36,609 nt of DNA from the NCBI GenBank assembly GCA_016218815.1, contig JACRCX010000042.1, positions 1 to 36,609 on the forward strand, in the 5' to 3' direction. This stretch comes from Deltaproteobacteria bacterium (GTDB lineage Bacteria; Myxococcota_A; Polyangia; DRWM01; JAAZOP01). A program made the translations under genes and the position numbers. This document shows, piece by piece, positions 30,348-36,609 of the stretch; position 1 is the stretch's first letter; each line of letters starts with the position of its first letter. The notes beneath the pieces were generated by a model. That model had not been told where the DNA came from, did no database searches, and saw only the letters and a list, made by a program, of their open reading frames with translations.

Positions 30348-31268
30348 TCACGCCTCGTCCCATCGCAGCGCGGTCACCTCGCCGAGGTCGTCGGAGCCGG
30401 TCAGCGCCATGAGCAGGCGATCGAGCCCCAGGGCGACGCCGGCGCAGGTCCCGAGGTCCGGGAGGGACTCGAGGAAGCGCTCGTCCAGGGGGTAGGGCGC
30501 GCGACCTTGCGCCGCGATGGCCGCGCGCTCCTTCTCGAACCGCGCCCGCTGCTCGCCCGCGTCCGAAAGCTCGGTGAAGCCGTTGGCGACCTCCAGACCC
30601 CCCAGGTACAGCTCGAACCGCTCGGCAAGCTCCGGATCGTCCGGGCAAAGGCGGGCCAGCGACGCCTGGGAGGCGGGGTAGTCGAAGACGAGCACGCCGC
30701 GATCAGGCGGCAGCGCCGGCTCGACGCGGTCGACCAACGCGCGGCAGAACGAGTCGTCGTCCACGTCGCCTCCGGGACGCCACCCCGCGAAGCGCTCGAA
30801 CAGGTCGGCGACCCGCAGCCGCTCGAAGGGTTGCGAGAGATCGAGCCGTGGCCGCCGGCGGGCGCCGGAGGGCGTGGGCACGCGCCCGGCGACGAAGCGC
30901 ACGAGCGCCTCGGTCTCGTCCATCAGCGCCCGGTAGTCGACGCCGGGACGATACCATTCGACGATGGTGAATTCGGGGTTGTGATGGCGCCCCAGCTCGC
31001 CGCCGCGGAACGAGCGGCCGAGTTGGTGGATGGGACCAGAGCCGGCGGCGACGAGACGCTTCATCTGCAGTTCGGGAGAGGCGGCGAGCCAGCGGTCGCC
31101 CTCGACGCGCAGGGCGACGATGTTGCGCTCCGGCGCGGGCGCGCGGAGGAGCAGCGGCGTCTCGACCTCGACCGACCCGCGCCCGTCGAAGAAGGCACGG
31201 ACGGCGGCCAGCGTGCGCGCGCGCAGGACGAGCCGCTCGCGAGTGGCGGTGGCCGTCGTTTCAGCCAG
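30348..31268 (-). CDS. epmA: EF-P--lysine ligase EpmA, no standard start codon
   Basis: A class II LysRS-like protein of about 306 aa that attaches (R)-beta-lysine, or lysine, to EF-P. Motif 1 region: RARTLAAVRAFFDGRGSVEVETPLLL. ASPELQMKRLVAAGSGPIHQLGRSFR leads into motif 2, GRHHNPEFTIVEWYRP. VANGFTELSD and GVALGLDRLLMAL (motif 3) complete the core. There is no N-terminal anticodon-binding domain, as expected for EpmA and unlike LysS. The homologous reading extends 68 codons upstream of the first in-frame ATG (31064), back to the efp stop, with no ATG, GTG or TTG. CTG 31268, with GGGGGA about 8 bases before it, is the best guess. Starting at 31064 would remove motif 1. A CCAAGG-type repeat fills the junction. 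Confidence 0.82.
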   Translation of the reverse strand: MAETTATATRERLVLRARTLAAVRAFFDGRGSVEVETPLLLRAPAPERNIVALRVEGDRWLAASPELQMKRLVAAGSGPIHQLGRSFRGGELGRHHNPEFTIVEWYRPGVDYRALMDETEALVRFVAGRVPTPSGARRRPRLDLSQPFERLRVADLFERFAGWRPGGDVDDDSFCRALVDRVEPALPPDRGVLVFDYPASQASLARLCPDDPELAERFELYLGGLEVANGFTELSDAGEQRARFEKERAAIAAQGRAPYPLDERFLESLPDLGTCAGVALGLDRLLMALTGSDDLGEVTALRWDEA

Positions 31269-31278
31269 CTCAGGTTCC

Positions 31279-31314
31279 CCCTTGGCGTGCTTTGCTTCCT
31301 TGCGCCCTTGGCGG
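31279..31314. repeat. Degenerate CTTGGCG-type repeat between efp and epmA
   Basis: The plus strand shows imperfect copies of a CCTTGGCG-like word (CCTTGGCG, then TTCCTTGCG, then CCCTTGGCGG) with a TGCTTTGC spacer, across the 60-base efp-epmA junction. The unit is about 8-10 bases and clearly degenerate, so the array is less regular than the heptamers. Confidence 0.5.
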
Positions 31315-31331
31315 CAAACGCCCGGCAGCCT

Positions 31332-31895
31332 TCACTTGCGAATGCGCTCGACGTAGTGGCCGTCGCGCGTGTCGACCCTGATCCAGTCGCCCTCGTTGAT
31401 GTGGAACGGGACCTGGACGAGCGCGCCGGAGGAGATCGTGGCGGGCTTGGTGCCGCCGCTGGCGGTGTCGCCGCGGACGCCCGGCTCGCACTTGGTGATC
31501 TGGACCTCGATGAAGGTGGGCAGCTCCACGCCGACCGGGCGACCCTGGAAGATCGTGACCCGCACCTCGAGGTTCTCGGTGAGGTAGGCGGCGTTGTCGC
31601 CGAGCTGGGCGGTGGAGACGGTGATCTGCTCGTAGTTCGAGGTGTCCATGAACCAGAAGTTGTCGCCTTCCCGGTACATGTACTGGACGGTCCGCTCCTC
31701 GACCTCGGCCGGCTCGAGCTTCTCCCCCGAGCGGATGGTCCTGTCGAGGACGGCGCCGGTGATCATGTTCTTGACCCGGGTCCGGGTGAAGGCGGTGCCC
31801 TTGCCGGGTTTGACGAACTGGAACTCGACCACGACGTAGGGCTGGCCGTCGATCAGGATCTTGAGGTTCTTGCGGATGTCCGAGGAATCGTACAC
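31332..31895 (-). CDS. efp: Elongation factor P
   Basis: A 187-aa translation factor that binds between the P and E sites and rescues ribosomes stalled at polyproline. Three beta domains are recognisable. The domain I tip loop is FVKPGKGTAFTRTR, with the modifiable Lys32 (Lys34 in E. coli) in PGKG. A PGKG loop with Lys fits modification by the EpmA encoded next door; EpmB (lysine aminomutase) is not in the window. Domains II and III include FMDTSNYEQITV and the signature KPATISSGALVQVPFHINEGDWIRVDTRDG. The start is GTG (protein begins YDSSDIRKN after Met), preceded by GGAGGT. The many Pro-rich proteins in this window make EF-P functionally relevant. Confidence 0.96.
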   Translation of the reverse strand: MYDSSDIRKNLKILIDGQPYVVVEFQFVKPGKGTAFTRTRVKNMITGAVLDRTIRSGEKLEPAEVEERTVQYMYREGDNFWFMDTSNYEQITVSTAQLGDNAAYLTENLEVRVTIFQGRPVGVELPTFIEVQITKCEPGVRGDTASGGTKPATISSGALVQVPFHINEGDWIRVDTRDGHYVERIRK

Positions 31896-31972
31896 GGGGA
31901 CACCTCCGTTTCCTGGCGGCGCTTCTACACGAACGTCCCGGGACTGGCAAGCGGGTGCGGGGCCGACGTCAT

Positions 31973-32001
31973 TTGCCCGCGCGGCGACGCTCCGGTAGGA
32001 T
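31973..32001 (+). promoter_or_regulatory. Promoter of the TPR membrane protein gene, short-leader or leaderless
   Basis: TTGCCC (31973-31978), a 17-base spacer and TAGGAT (31996-32001), then 11 bases to the ATG at 32013. The -10 with its flanks (GTAGGAT then CGCCG) recurs before xerD. There is no Shine-Dalgarno. Confidence 0.5.
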
Positions 32002-32012
32002 CGCCGGCGCAG

Positions 32013-32951
32013 ATGCAGCCGTTCGACGACGACATCCGCGAGGTGAAGAAGGAGATCGTCGAGATCCGATCGCTCGTGATCCGCACCAACAACCTCACCT
32101 CGGCCCTGGGGGCCGACCTCAAGACGGTGGCCAAGAAGCAGAAGACGTACGAGCGGCGGATGCTGTGGAACTCCGCCGTCGCCTACGTCCTGTTCGTGGT
32201 CCTGATCTTCGTCGGACTGAAGATGGCGTACGACGTGCGCATCGACAAGGACGAGGAGCGGATCGGGAAGCTGGAAGACGAGAAGTCGGAGCTCAAGAAG
32301 AAGGTCGAGGCGGCGAAGCCGGCGGTGCAGCCGAACAAGCGCGACGAGGCCGCGATCTCGGCCTTGTACGAGTTCTACCGCAACGAGAACTACGAGCAGG
32401 TGATCGCGCAGTGGGATCGGCTGCGGGCGGAGAAGGCGGACGAGGAGCTGACGCCGAACGAGCGGACGATCGTGCGGGATCTGCTGGCGCAGGCCCGGAG
32501 CCTGCTCTCGTTCGACCACTTCCAGACCGGGTTGCAGGCGATGCACGAGGGTCGCTGGCCGGACGCGGAGACGGAGCTGCGCCAGGCGATCTCGCTCGAC
32601 CGGGCGAGTCCGTACATCTCGCGGGTGCAGTTCGAGCTGACCGAGGTGCTGAAGGCGGAGGGACGGTGCGAGGAGGCGATCAGCATCCTGCAGGGGCTGA
32701 TCGAGACCGACCTGGACAAGGACATGGCGGACGACTACCACCTCTCGCTCGCCGACTGCCACGAGCGGATGAGGCAGTTCGACCGGGCGCTGACGCTGTA
32801 CACGCAGTTCGCGGAGAAGTTCGAGAACTACCCGAACAAGCGCTGGCTGTGGCAGAAGATCCGCCAGCTCCGCGAGATCACGAATCAGCTCCAGGGCACC
32901 GCGGCCGGCTCGACGACCCCGGGACCCGCCGTCGAGCCCGCTCCGCCCTAG
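32013..32951 (+). CDS. Membrane-anchored TPR protein
   Basis: A 312-aa protein. The N-terminal cytoplasmic segment is amphipathic (IREVKKEIVEIRSLVIRTNN...GADLKTVAKKQKTYERR), followed by one transmembrane helix (about 55-75) and a short coiled coil (IDKDEERIGKLEDEKSELKKKVEAA). Three or four TPR-like helical hairpins come next (YEFYRNENYEQVIAQWDRL, MHEGRWPDAETELRQAISLD, GRCEEAISILQGLIETD, MRQFDRALTLYTQFAEKFENYP). It probably acts as a periplasmic or cytoplasmic assembly scaffold, similar in build to the membrane TPR proteins of secretion and cell-division complexes. The partner is unknown. It is divergent from efp and convergent with the amidotransferase gene, with a 4-base overlap. Confidence 0.8.
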   Translation: MQPFDDDIREVKKEIVEIRSLVIRTNNLTSALGADLKTVAKKQKTYERRMLWNSAVAYVLFVVLIFVGLKMAYDVRIDKDEERIGKLEDEKSELKKKVEAAKPAVQPNKRDEAAISALYEFYRNENYEQVIAQWDRLRAEKADEELTPNERTIVRDLLAQARSLLSFDHFQTGLQAMHEGRWPDAETELRQAISLDRASPYISRVQFELTEVLKAEGRCEEAISILQGLIETDLDKDMADDYHLSLADCHERMRQFDRALTLYTQFAEKFENYPNKRWLWQKIRQLREITNQLQGTAAGSTTPGPAVEPAPP

Positions 32952-33811
32952 AAACCCGAACCCCCCGTCGCGGAGGGCCGCAGGGGGATCGCCTCCACCG
33001 TGGCGTCCGGCTTGATCGCGAGCAGTGACTCCTCGGAAACCCCCTCGTAGCGCGGAGGCAGCTCCCGCGGGCAGGAGACGACGATCACGGCGCGGAGATC
33101 GGAGCGCTCCCGGCGCAGGATCTCGCACTGCGCCCGGACCTTCTCCTCGCCGCAGTCCCGGCAGTCGACCAGGCGGTCGAACTGCGCGATGCACATGCGC
33201 TCGTCGCGGCAGGCGGCGATCATCGACGCGCCGTTGGTCACGATCAGCGAGAAGGCGGGCGGCGCCGCTCCCGCCGCCGCCACCGCCTCGTCGACTTCGT
33301 GGATCGCGCGCCGGGTCGCCTCGCCGATGACGTACACGTTGACGTCCGGCTCGCGCAATCCGCCCAGCTCGTGCAGATGCGTCAGGATCACGTGGAACAG
33401 GACTTCGGAGTCGGTCTCCCCGGCGATGTCGCGAGCGAGGAACTCGGGCATGTTCTGCGTCAGCTGGGGCCGCAGACGCGTGAACTCCGGGATGTCGCCG
33501 CAGTGCGCGAACAGCCACTCGCGGTGGCGGAACGGGTGCGTATTGGCCGCGCTCGGCCCGCCCGAGCTGGCGCGGCGGACGTGGCCGACCAGCACCCGAC
33601 TGCGCACGTCGTGCGCGAGCTGGTGGAAGTCGAGCGGCATGGCGCTCTCCAGCGGCGTCAGGCGGCGGAGCACTTCCCCTTGGTGGTAGAAGCCGATGCC
33701 CCACCCGCCCTTTTCGGGAGACTCGGGGATTCGCAGCTGCTCGCGCTGCGCGTCCAGGAGGCAGGGGAGCCACTCCGCATGCGTCGACAGGATGCCCAGG
33801 AGGAATGTCAT
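32948..33811 (-). CDS. Class II glutamine amidotransferase-like protein with altered active site
   Basis: A 287-aa member of the YafJ-type class II amidotransferase (Ntn) fold. Recognisable segments: MTFLLGILS (family MCRLLGYLS), GWGIGFYHQG, VLVGHVRRASSGGPSAANTHPFRHREWLFAHCG (family: GHxRxAT...NTHPF...HNG), and DSEVLFHVILTHL. In active enzymes the mature N-terminal residue is a catalytic Cys2 and the oxyanion hole uses Asn-Gly of HNG. Here residue 2 is Thr and the motif is HCG. No Cys codon lies within an alternative start region, and GGAGGT is upstream of this ATG. It may be an Ntn hydrolase with Thr as nucleophile or an inactive homologue. Two Cys pairs (CRDC, near 217) look unusual for the family and might bind a metal. 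Confidence 0.72.
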   Translation of the reverse strand: MTFLLGILSTHAEWLPCLLDAQREQLRIPESPEKGGWGIGFYHQGEVLRRLTPLESAMPLDFHQLAHDVRSRVLVGHVRRASSGGPSAANTHPFRHREWLFAHCGDIPEFTRLRPQLTQNMPEFLARDIAGETDSEVLFHVILTHLHELGGLREPDVNVYVIGEATRRAIHEVDEAVAAAGAAPPAFSLIVTNGASMIAACRDERMCIAQFDRLVDCRDCGEEKVRAQCEILRRERSDLRAVIVVSCPRELPPRYEGVSEESLLAIKPDATVEAIPLRPSATGGSGF

Positions 33812-33911
33812 GACCGCTCTCGACCTCCCCGCGGCGCGCCGCCGGGCCGCGCCGCCGTCCGGCCGAACCCCGCCGCTCCGTGCGGCGGCGCGAAGACGTC
33901 GCGGCCGGAGC

Positions 33912-34223
33912 CTACCGGCGCCGCTGCCACCGGCCGAACCCGCGTTCCTTCTTCCGCGGCACGACCTGCGGGATCTCGAAGTCGGCCGGCAGCTCCGGCA
34001 CCGGCCCCTCCCGCTTGGATTCGTCGACCATCTCGCGCGTCATCCGGTCACGCCGCCGGTCCGCGAAGAGCTTGATCGAATACATGACGATCGGGGCCGC
34101 GATGAGCGCGATCATCACGCCCCACCAGATCCCGAAGTCCGTGTCGTCCTCGGCGCTCTTGGGCTGCGCGGCCCAGGCTCCCCACAACGTCGCCAGCCAG
34201 TTCGTCATGCTTGCCGTCCACAT
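33912..34223 (-). CDS. Small single-pass membrane protein
   Basis: A 103-aa protein with an N-terminal segment WLATLWGAWAAQ, a transmembrane helix (about 31-51: FGIWWGVMIALIAAPIVMYSIKLF), then a basic stretch (ADRRRDRMTRE) and a Pro-rich cytoplasmic tail ending in RKKERGFGRWQRRR. The basic cluster after the helix suggests the C-terminus is in the cytoplasm. The family is not recognised. Start 34223 is supported by GGGGAGG just upstream; an internal ATG at 34208 is possible. Only 97 bases separate it from the amidotransferase start on the same strand, so they may share a transcript. Confidence 0.6.
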   Translation of the reverse strand: MWTASMTNWLATLWGAWAAQPKSAEDDTDFGIWWGVMIALIAAPIVMYSIKLFADRRRDRMTREMVDESKREGPVPELPADFEIPQVVPRKKERGFGRWQRRR

Positions 34224-34294
34224 CCAACCTCCCCCCGCCCCCAGGGACTCTAACATCCGGCCGGCGGATCGACAACGTCGGGAGCCGTCGGTTC

Positions 34295-34323
34295 TTGACC
34301 CCGTCGCCCGTCTCCGGTACCGA
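34295..34323 (+). promoter_or_regulatory. Promoter of the gene at 34331, probably leaderless
   Basis: TTGACC (34295-34300), a 17-base spacer and TACCGA (34318-34323), then 7 bases to GTG 34331. The -35 is one base from consensus. It shares spacing and start-codon distance with the aldolase promoter. Confidence 0.5.
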
Positions 34324-34330
34324 TCCCGGC

Positions 34331-35098
34331 GTGAGCGACTCCCGAGAGCCCGGCGCGGACCGCATGGGGCCGCCCGATGTCCGAGAACCGACCCCGGCCG
34401 AGCGCGTGCGGGCGCTTCCCCTGGTGTCCGTCGCCCTGGGCTCCATGGCGATCGGCTTCTGCCTCGTCTACTTCGTCTGCAAACCCGGCGCCACGGACCG
34501 ATCCACTTCCAGCCGGCCGCTCGCCTCACCTGACGCCGCCGCGCCGGGGACCGCCGTCGTCCGGGGCAGCGCAGACCAGCTCCGGACCGACGTCGATGCG
34601 GCCGCCGTCCCCGCCCTGCCGCCGCCGGCCGACGCCGGCGCTCCGCTCCCGCAGCCGGCGCCTCCTCCGTCCCCGCCGCCCGTGCCGCCGCCCGCCGAGG
34701 ATGCCGGGGCGCCGCCGCCCGCGTCCGGGCTGACGCTGTCGCGCGTCGAGGTTCGCAAGTGCGCCGGGGGGGACGGCATCGACCTGCCCCGCGACCGATG
34801 CGGCCGGGTGAGAGGCGTCGAGCTGTTCATGGCGCGGGCGGAGGCGACGACGCGCGACTGCTTCGAGAAGTCGTTCGCCGACGTGCCGCGCCCGGCCCAG
34901 ATCGGGGTGACGCTCGACGTCGATTTCCCGAAGGCGGCGCGGCGGATCTTCGTCCCCGGGGCCGACGAAGCCCGGCAGCAGCAGTTCCGCGCGTTCAAGG
35001 ATTGCCTGGAGGCCGGACTCGGCCAGCCGGAGTACGCGCGCATCGACCATCCCCTGGAGACGTACAGGTTCGTGTTCCTGTACGACTACGTGCCGTGA
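34331..35098 (+). CDS. Single-pass membrane protein with a two-Cys C-terminal domain
   Basis: A 255-aa protein. A short cytoplasmic segment precedes one transmembrane helix (about 30-49: LVSVALGSMAIGFCLVYFVC), then a long Pro/Ala/Asp linker (PPSPPPVPPP), and a C-terminal region with paired Cys (RKCAGGDGIDLPRDRCG, then TRDCFEKSF and FKDCLEAG). The last 90 residues have the length, Cys spacing and strand pattern (GVTLDVDFPKAARRIFVPG, end FVFLYDYVP) of an AgmX/PglI-type domain, though the match is weaker than for the lipoprotein at 19624. GTG 34331 is chosen because a promoter ends 7 bases before it; an upstream reading to 34211 would include the promoter. serS follows after 68 bases. Confidence 0.65.
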   Translation: MSDSREPGADRMGPPDVREPTPAERVRALPLVSVALGSMAIGFCLVYFVCKPGATDRSTSSRPLASPDAAAPGTAVVRGSADQLRTDVDAAAVPALPPPADAGAPLPQPAPPPSPPPVPPPAEDAGAPPPASGLTLSRVEVRKCAGGDGIDLPRDRCGRVRGVELFMARAEATTRDCFEKSFADVPRPAQIGVTLDVDFPKAARRIFVPGADEARQQQFRAFKDCLEAGLGQPEYARIDHPLETYRFVFLYDYVP

Positions 35099-35122
35099 GG
35101 GCGGGATCCCGAGCCGACTGCC

Positions 35123-35155
35123 CGACCACGACGACGACTACGACGACGACCACGA
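35123..35155. repeat. GAC/ACG trinucleotide tract before serS
   Basis: A run of GAC-type triplets interrupted by CCAC and TAC, in the 68-base gap before serS. It ends close to the serS Shine-Dalgarno (GGGGTGAGG). Slippage here would change the distance between the two genes but not the serS reading frame. Confidence 0.55.
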
Positions 35156-35166
35156 AGGGGTGAGGC

Positions 35167-36456
35167 ATGTTGGACCCGAAGAGCGTGGTGGAGAATCTGG
35201 ACGCGGTCAAGGTGGGCCTCGGCCGCCGCGGTCCCGCCGCGGTCGCCGCTCTCGAGGGGCTCGAGCCCCTGGTCGCGCGGCGCCGCGCGCTGCTGCGCGA
35301 CGTCGAGGACCGCCGGGCGAAGCACAAGGCGGCCAGCAAGGCCCTGGGCGCTTTCAAGGACAAGGGCAGTCCCGAGTTCGAGAAGGTGAGGCAGGAGCTG
35401 CGCGCGGCCGGGGACGAGATCAAGGCGATGGAGACGGAGCTGGAGCGCAGCGTGGCCGAGCTGGAGGCCGTGCTGCTGCGGGTCCCGAACGTCCCCCAGG
35501 CCTCGACGCCCGACGGCTTGGACGCCGCAGCGAACAGGGTCGAGCGGACGTGGGGGGAGCCGCCGGCGTTCGACTTCGCGCCGAAGGCGCACTGGGACCT
35601 TGGCGCCGCCCTGGGGATCCTCGACTTCGAGCGGGCCGCGAAGATCGCCGGACCCCGGTTCGCGGTGTTGTTGGGCGCCGGCGCGCGGCTGGAACGCGCG
35701 CTGATCCAGTTCATGCTCGACGTCCACGTCCGCGAGCACGGATACACGGAGATCCTCCCCCCGTACCTGGTGAACGCCGGCGCGATGACGGGGACCGGAC
35801 AGCTTCCGAAGTTCGAGGAGGACCTCTTCCGTACGACGCCGCAGGACCTGTACCTGGTGCCGACGGCCGAGGTTCCGGTGACGAACTTCCACGCGGACGA
35901 GATCCTGGAGGGGCCGCTGCCGCGCAAGTACGTCGCCTTCACGCCGTGCTTCCGGGCCGAGGCGGGCTCGTACGGCAAGGACGTGCGGGGGCTGATCCGG
36001 CAGCACCAGTTCCACAAGGTGGAGCTGGTGAAGTTCGCGGCGCCGGAGACGAGCTTCGACGAGTTGGAGTCGCTGACGCGGGACGCGGAGGACATCCTGC
36101 AGCGGCTGGAGCTGGCGTATCGTGTGGTGACGCTCTGCGCGGGCGACCTGGGCTTCAGCTCGGCCAAAACGTACGACCTGGAGGTGTGGCTGCCGAGCCA
36201 GGGAACGTACCGCGAGATCTCTTCGTGCTCGAATTTCGAGGACTTCCAGGCGCGGCGCGCGAAGATACGTTACCGTCCGGGCAAGGGCGAGAAGCCCCGC
36301 CTGGTGCACACCCTCAACGGGTCGGGCCTTGCCGTCGGCCGCACCTGGCTCGCGTTGCTCGAACAACATCAGCAGGCGGACGGCTCCGTCCGGATCCCCA
36401 AGGCGTTGCAGCCGTACTTCGGCGCCGAGCGTCTCGGTCCGCCGGAAGTTCCTTGA
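35167..36456 (+). CDS. serS: Seryl-tRNA synthetase
   Basis: A 429-aa class II synthetase that charges tRNA-Ser (and tRNA-Sec, if present) with serine. The N-terminal long antiparallel coiled coil, which grips the tRNA variable arm, spans about 30-105. Class II motif 2 is [21 protein letters not shown], with the serine-binding region [24 protein letters not shown] and the motif 3 segment [15 protein letters not shown] are intact. Length is normal. GGGGTGAGG precedes the ATG. The tRNA-Ser(UGA) gene begins 84 bases downstream, and its promoter overlaps the serS stop, so enzyme and substrate genes are neighbours. Confidence 0.97.
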   Translation: MLDPKSVVENLDAVKVGLGRRGPAAVAALEGLEPLVARRRALLRDVEDRRAKHKAASKALGAFKDKGSPEFEKVRQELRAAGDEIKAMETELERSVAELEAVLLRVPNVPQASTPDGLDAAANRVERTWGEPPAFDFAPKAHWDLGAALGILDFERAAKIAGPRFAVLLGAGARLERALIQFMLDVHVREHGYTEILPPYLVNAGAMTGTGQLPKFEEDLFRTTPQDLYLVPTAEVPVTNFHADEILEGPLPRKYVAFTPCFRAEAGSYGKDVRGLIRQHQFHKVELVKFAAPETSFDELESLTRDAEDILQRLELAYRVVTLCAGDLGFSSAKTYDLEVWLPSQGTYREISSCSNFEDFQARRAKIRYRPGKGEKPRLVHTLNGSGLAVGRTWLALLEQHQQADGSVRIPKALQPYFGAERLGPPEVP

Positions 36457-36481
36457 CAAGCCGGTCGCTTGCACGTAGAAA
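36453..36481 (+). promoter_or_regulatory. Promoter of tRNA-Ser
   Basis: A perfect TTGACA (36453-36458) that overlaps the serS stop codon, a 17-base spacer and TAGAAA (36476-36481). It is about 58 bases before the tRNA, a distance similar to that at tRNA-Arg. Confidence 0.65.
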
Positions 36482-36539
36482 CGCGCCTCGGCCGTCGCCG
36501 GCGGCGTTGTGCGTCGCCGGGCCGCTTGGTGGTGGCCTC

Positions 36540-36609
36540 GGAGGAGTGGCCGAGCGGTCTAAGGCGGCGGTCTTGAAAACCGCAGTGCGCAAGCACCGGG
36601 GGTTCGAAT
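36540..36609 (+). tRNA. tRNA-Ser, anticodon TGA (truncated by window end)
   Basis: The acceptor starts GGAGGAG, followed by TGGCCGAGCGG (D-arm of a class II tRNA). The anticodon stem GCGGT/ACCGC encloses the loop CTTGAAA with anticodon TGA, which reads UCA and UCG. The long variable arm characteristic of tRNA-Ser comes next (TGCGCAAGCA), then the first part of the T-arm (GGGGGTTCGAAT). The 3' T-stem, acceptor and end are beyond the window. Confidence 0.93.

Noticed and set aside
30348..31268. Lysyl-tRNA synthetase (LysS)
   Set aside because: There is no room for the anticodon-binding domain, and efp is adjacent; EpmA fits better.
29358..32013. Very long plus-strand open frame upstream of the TPR protein
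   Set aside because: The part before 32013 is antisense to efp, epmA and the lipoprotein, all with clear homology or signal features. A promoter also lies right before ATG 32013.

Overview
The window is a very GC-rich stretch (about 70 % G+C by eye), packed with genes on both strands, from a Gram-negative bacterium. Several things point to a Myxococcota / former deltaproteobacterial lineage: two Ser/Thr kinase-type membrane proteins, a PilZ domain of the Myxococcus-type paralogous family, at least three proteins ending in an AgmX/PglI-type (TonB-like) periplasmic domain, many lipoproteins, an LpxK, and stand-alone type III secretion homologues. There is no phage, plasmid, IS or CRISPR signature; this reads as core chromosome with lineage-specific genes in between.

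Layout. 1-2555 (+): a gene tail, a sugar-nucleotide epimerase, yicC and gmk. 2521-3941 (-): thioredoxin reductase translationally coupled to a cyclic-nucleotide-binding protein. 4044-5822 (+): zinc-ribbon Ser/Thr kinase. 5829-7434 (-): tRNA-Arg(CCG), PilZ protein and TPR/PEGA/beta-barrel protein, apparently one transcript. 7669-9877 (+): ECF sigma factor and a membrane protein with an AgmX-type tail. 9858-15420 (-): an operon of a catalytically dead kinase with GYF and AgmX-type domains, the T3SS ring lipoprotein SctJ, and an ion channel with TrkA-N-like regions. 15493-16452 (+): divergent lpxK. 16433-18520 (-): histidine kinase. 18607-19488 (+): xerD. 19624-24445: three lipoproteins and a DUF169 protein. 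24481-28494 (-): rlmN, an FtsH homologue that has lost its protease and pore residues, and the T3SS export-gate protein SctT. 28617-29258 (+): transaldolase-like aldolase. 29277-31895 (-): efp, epmA and a lipoprotein. 32013-32951 (+): TPR membrane protein. 32948-34223 (-): a degenerate class II amidotransferase and a small membrane protein. 34331-36456 (+): a membrane protein and serS, followed by tRNA-Ser(UGA), cut by the window edge.

How they fit together. Housekeeping modules are clear: RNA/nucleotide metabolism (yicC, gmk), thiol redox (trxB), translation (efp with its lysylation enzyme epmA, rlmN, serS, two tRNAs), lipid A (lpxK) and chromosome resolution (xerD). The most intriguing part is the presence of two T3SS core proteins (SctJ, SctT) some 12 kb apart, each next to a 'dead' enzyme (a pseudokinase; a pseudo-FtsH) instead of other T3SS genes. 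This suggests a dispersed, remodelled export apparatus in this lineage.

Two non-genic patterns recur. First, several genes that lack a Shine-Dalgarno sequence have a promoter -10 box only 6 to 11 bases before the start codon, so their mRNAs are probably leaderless. Second, short degenerate tandem arrays, three of them with a 7-base period, sit in intergenic gaps; one lies inside rlmN, where it encodes an in-frame Pro-rich insert, and another fills the efp-epmA junction, where epmA has no ordinary start codon.
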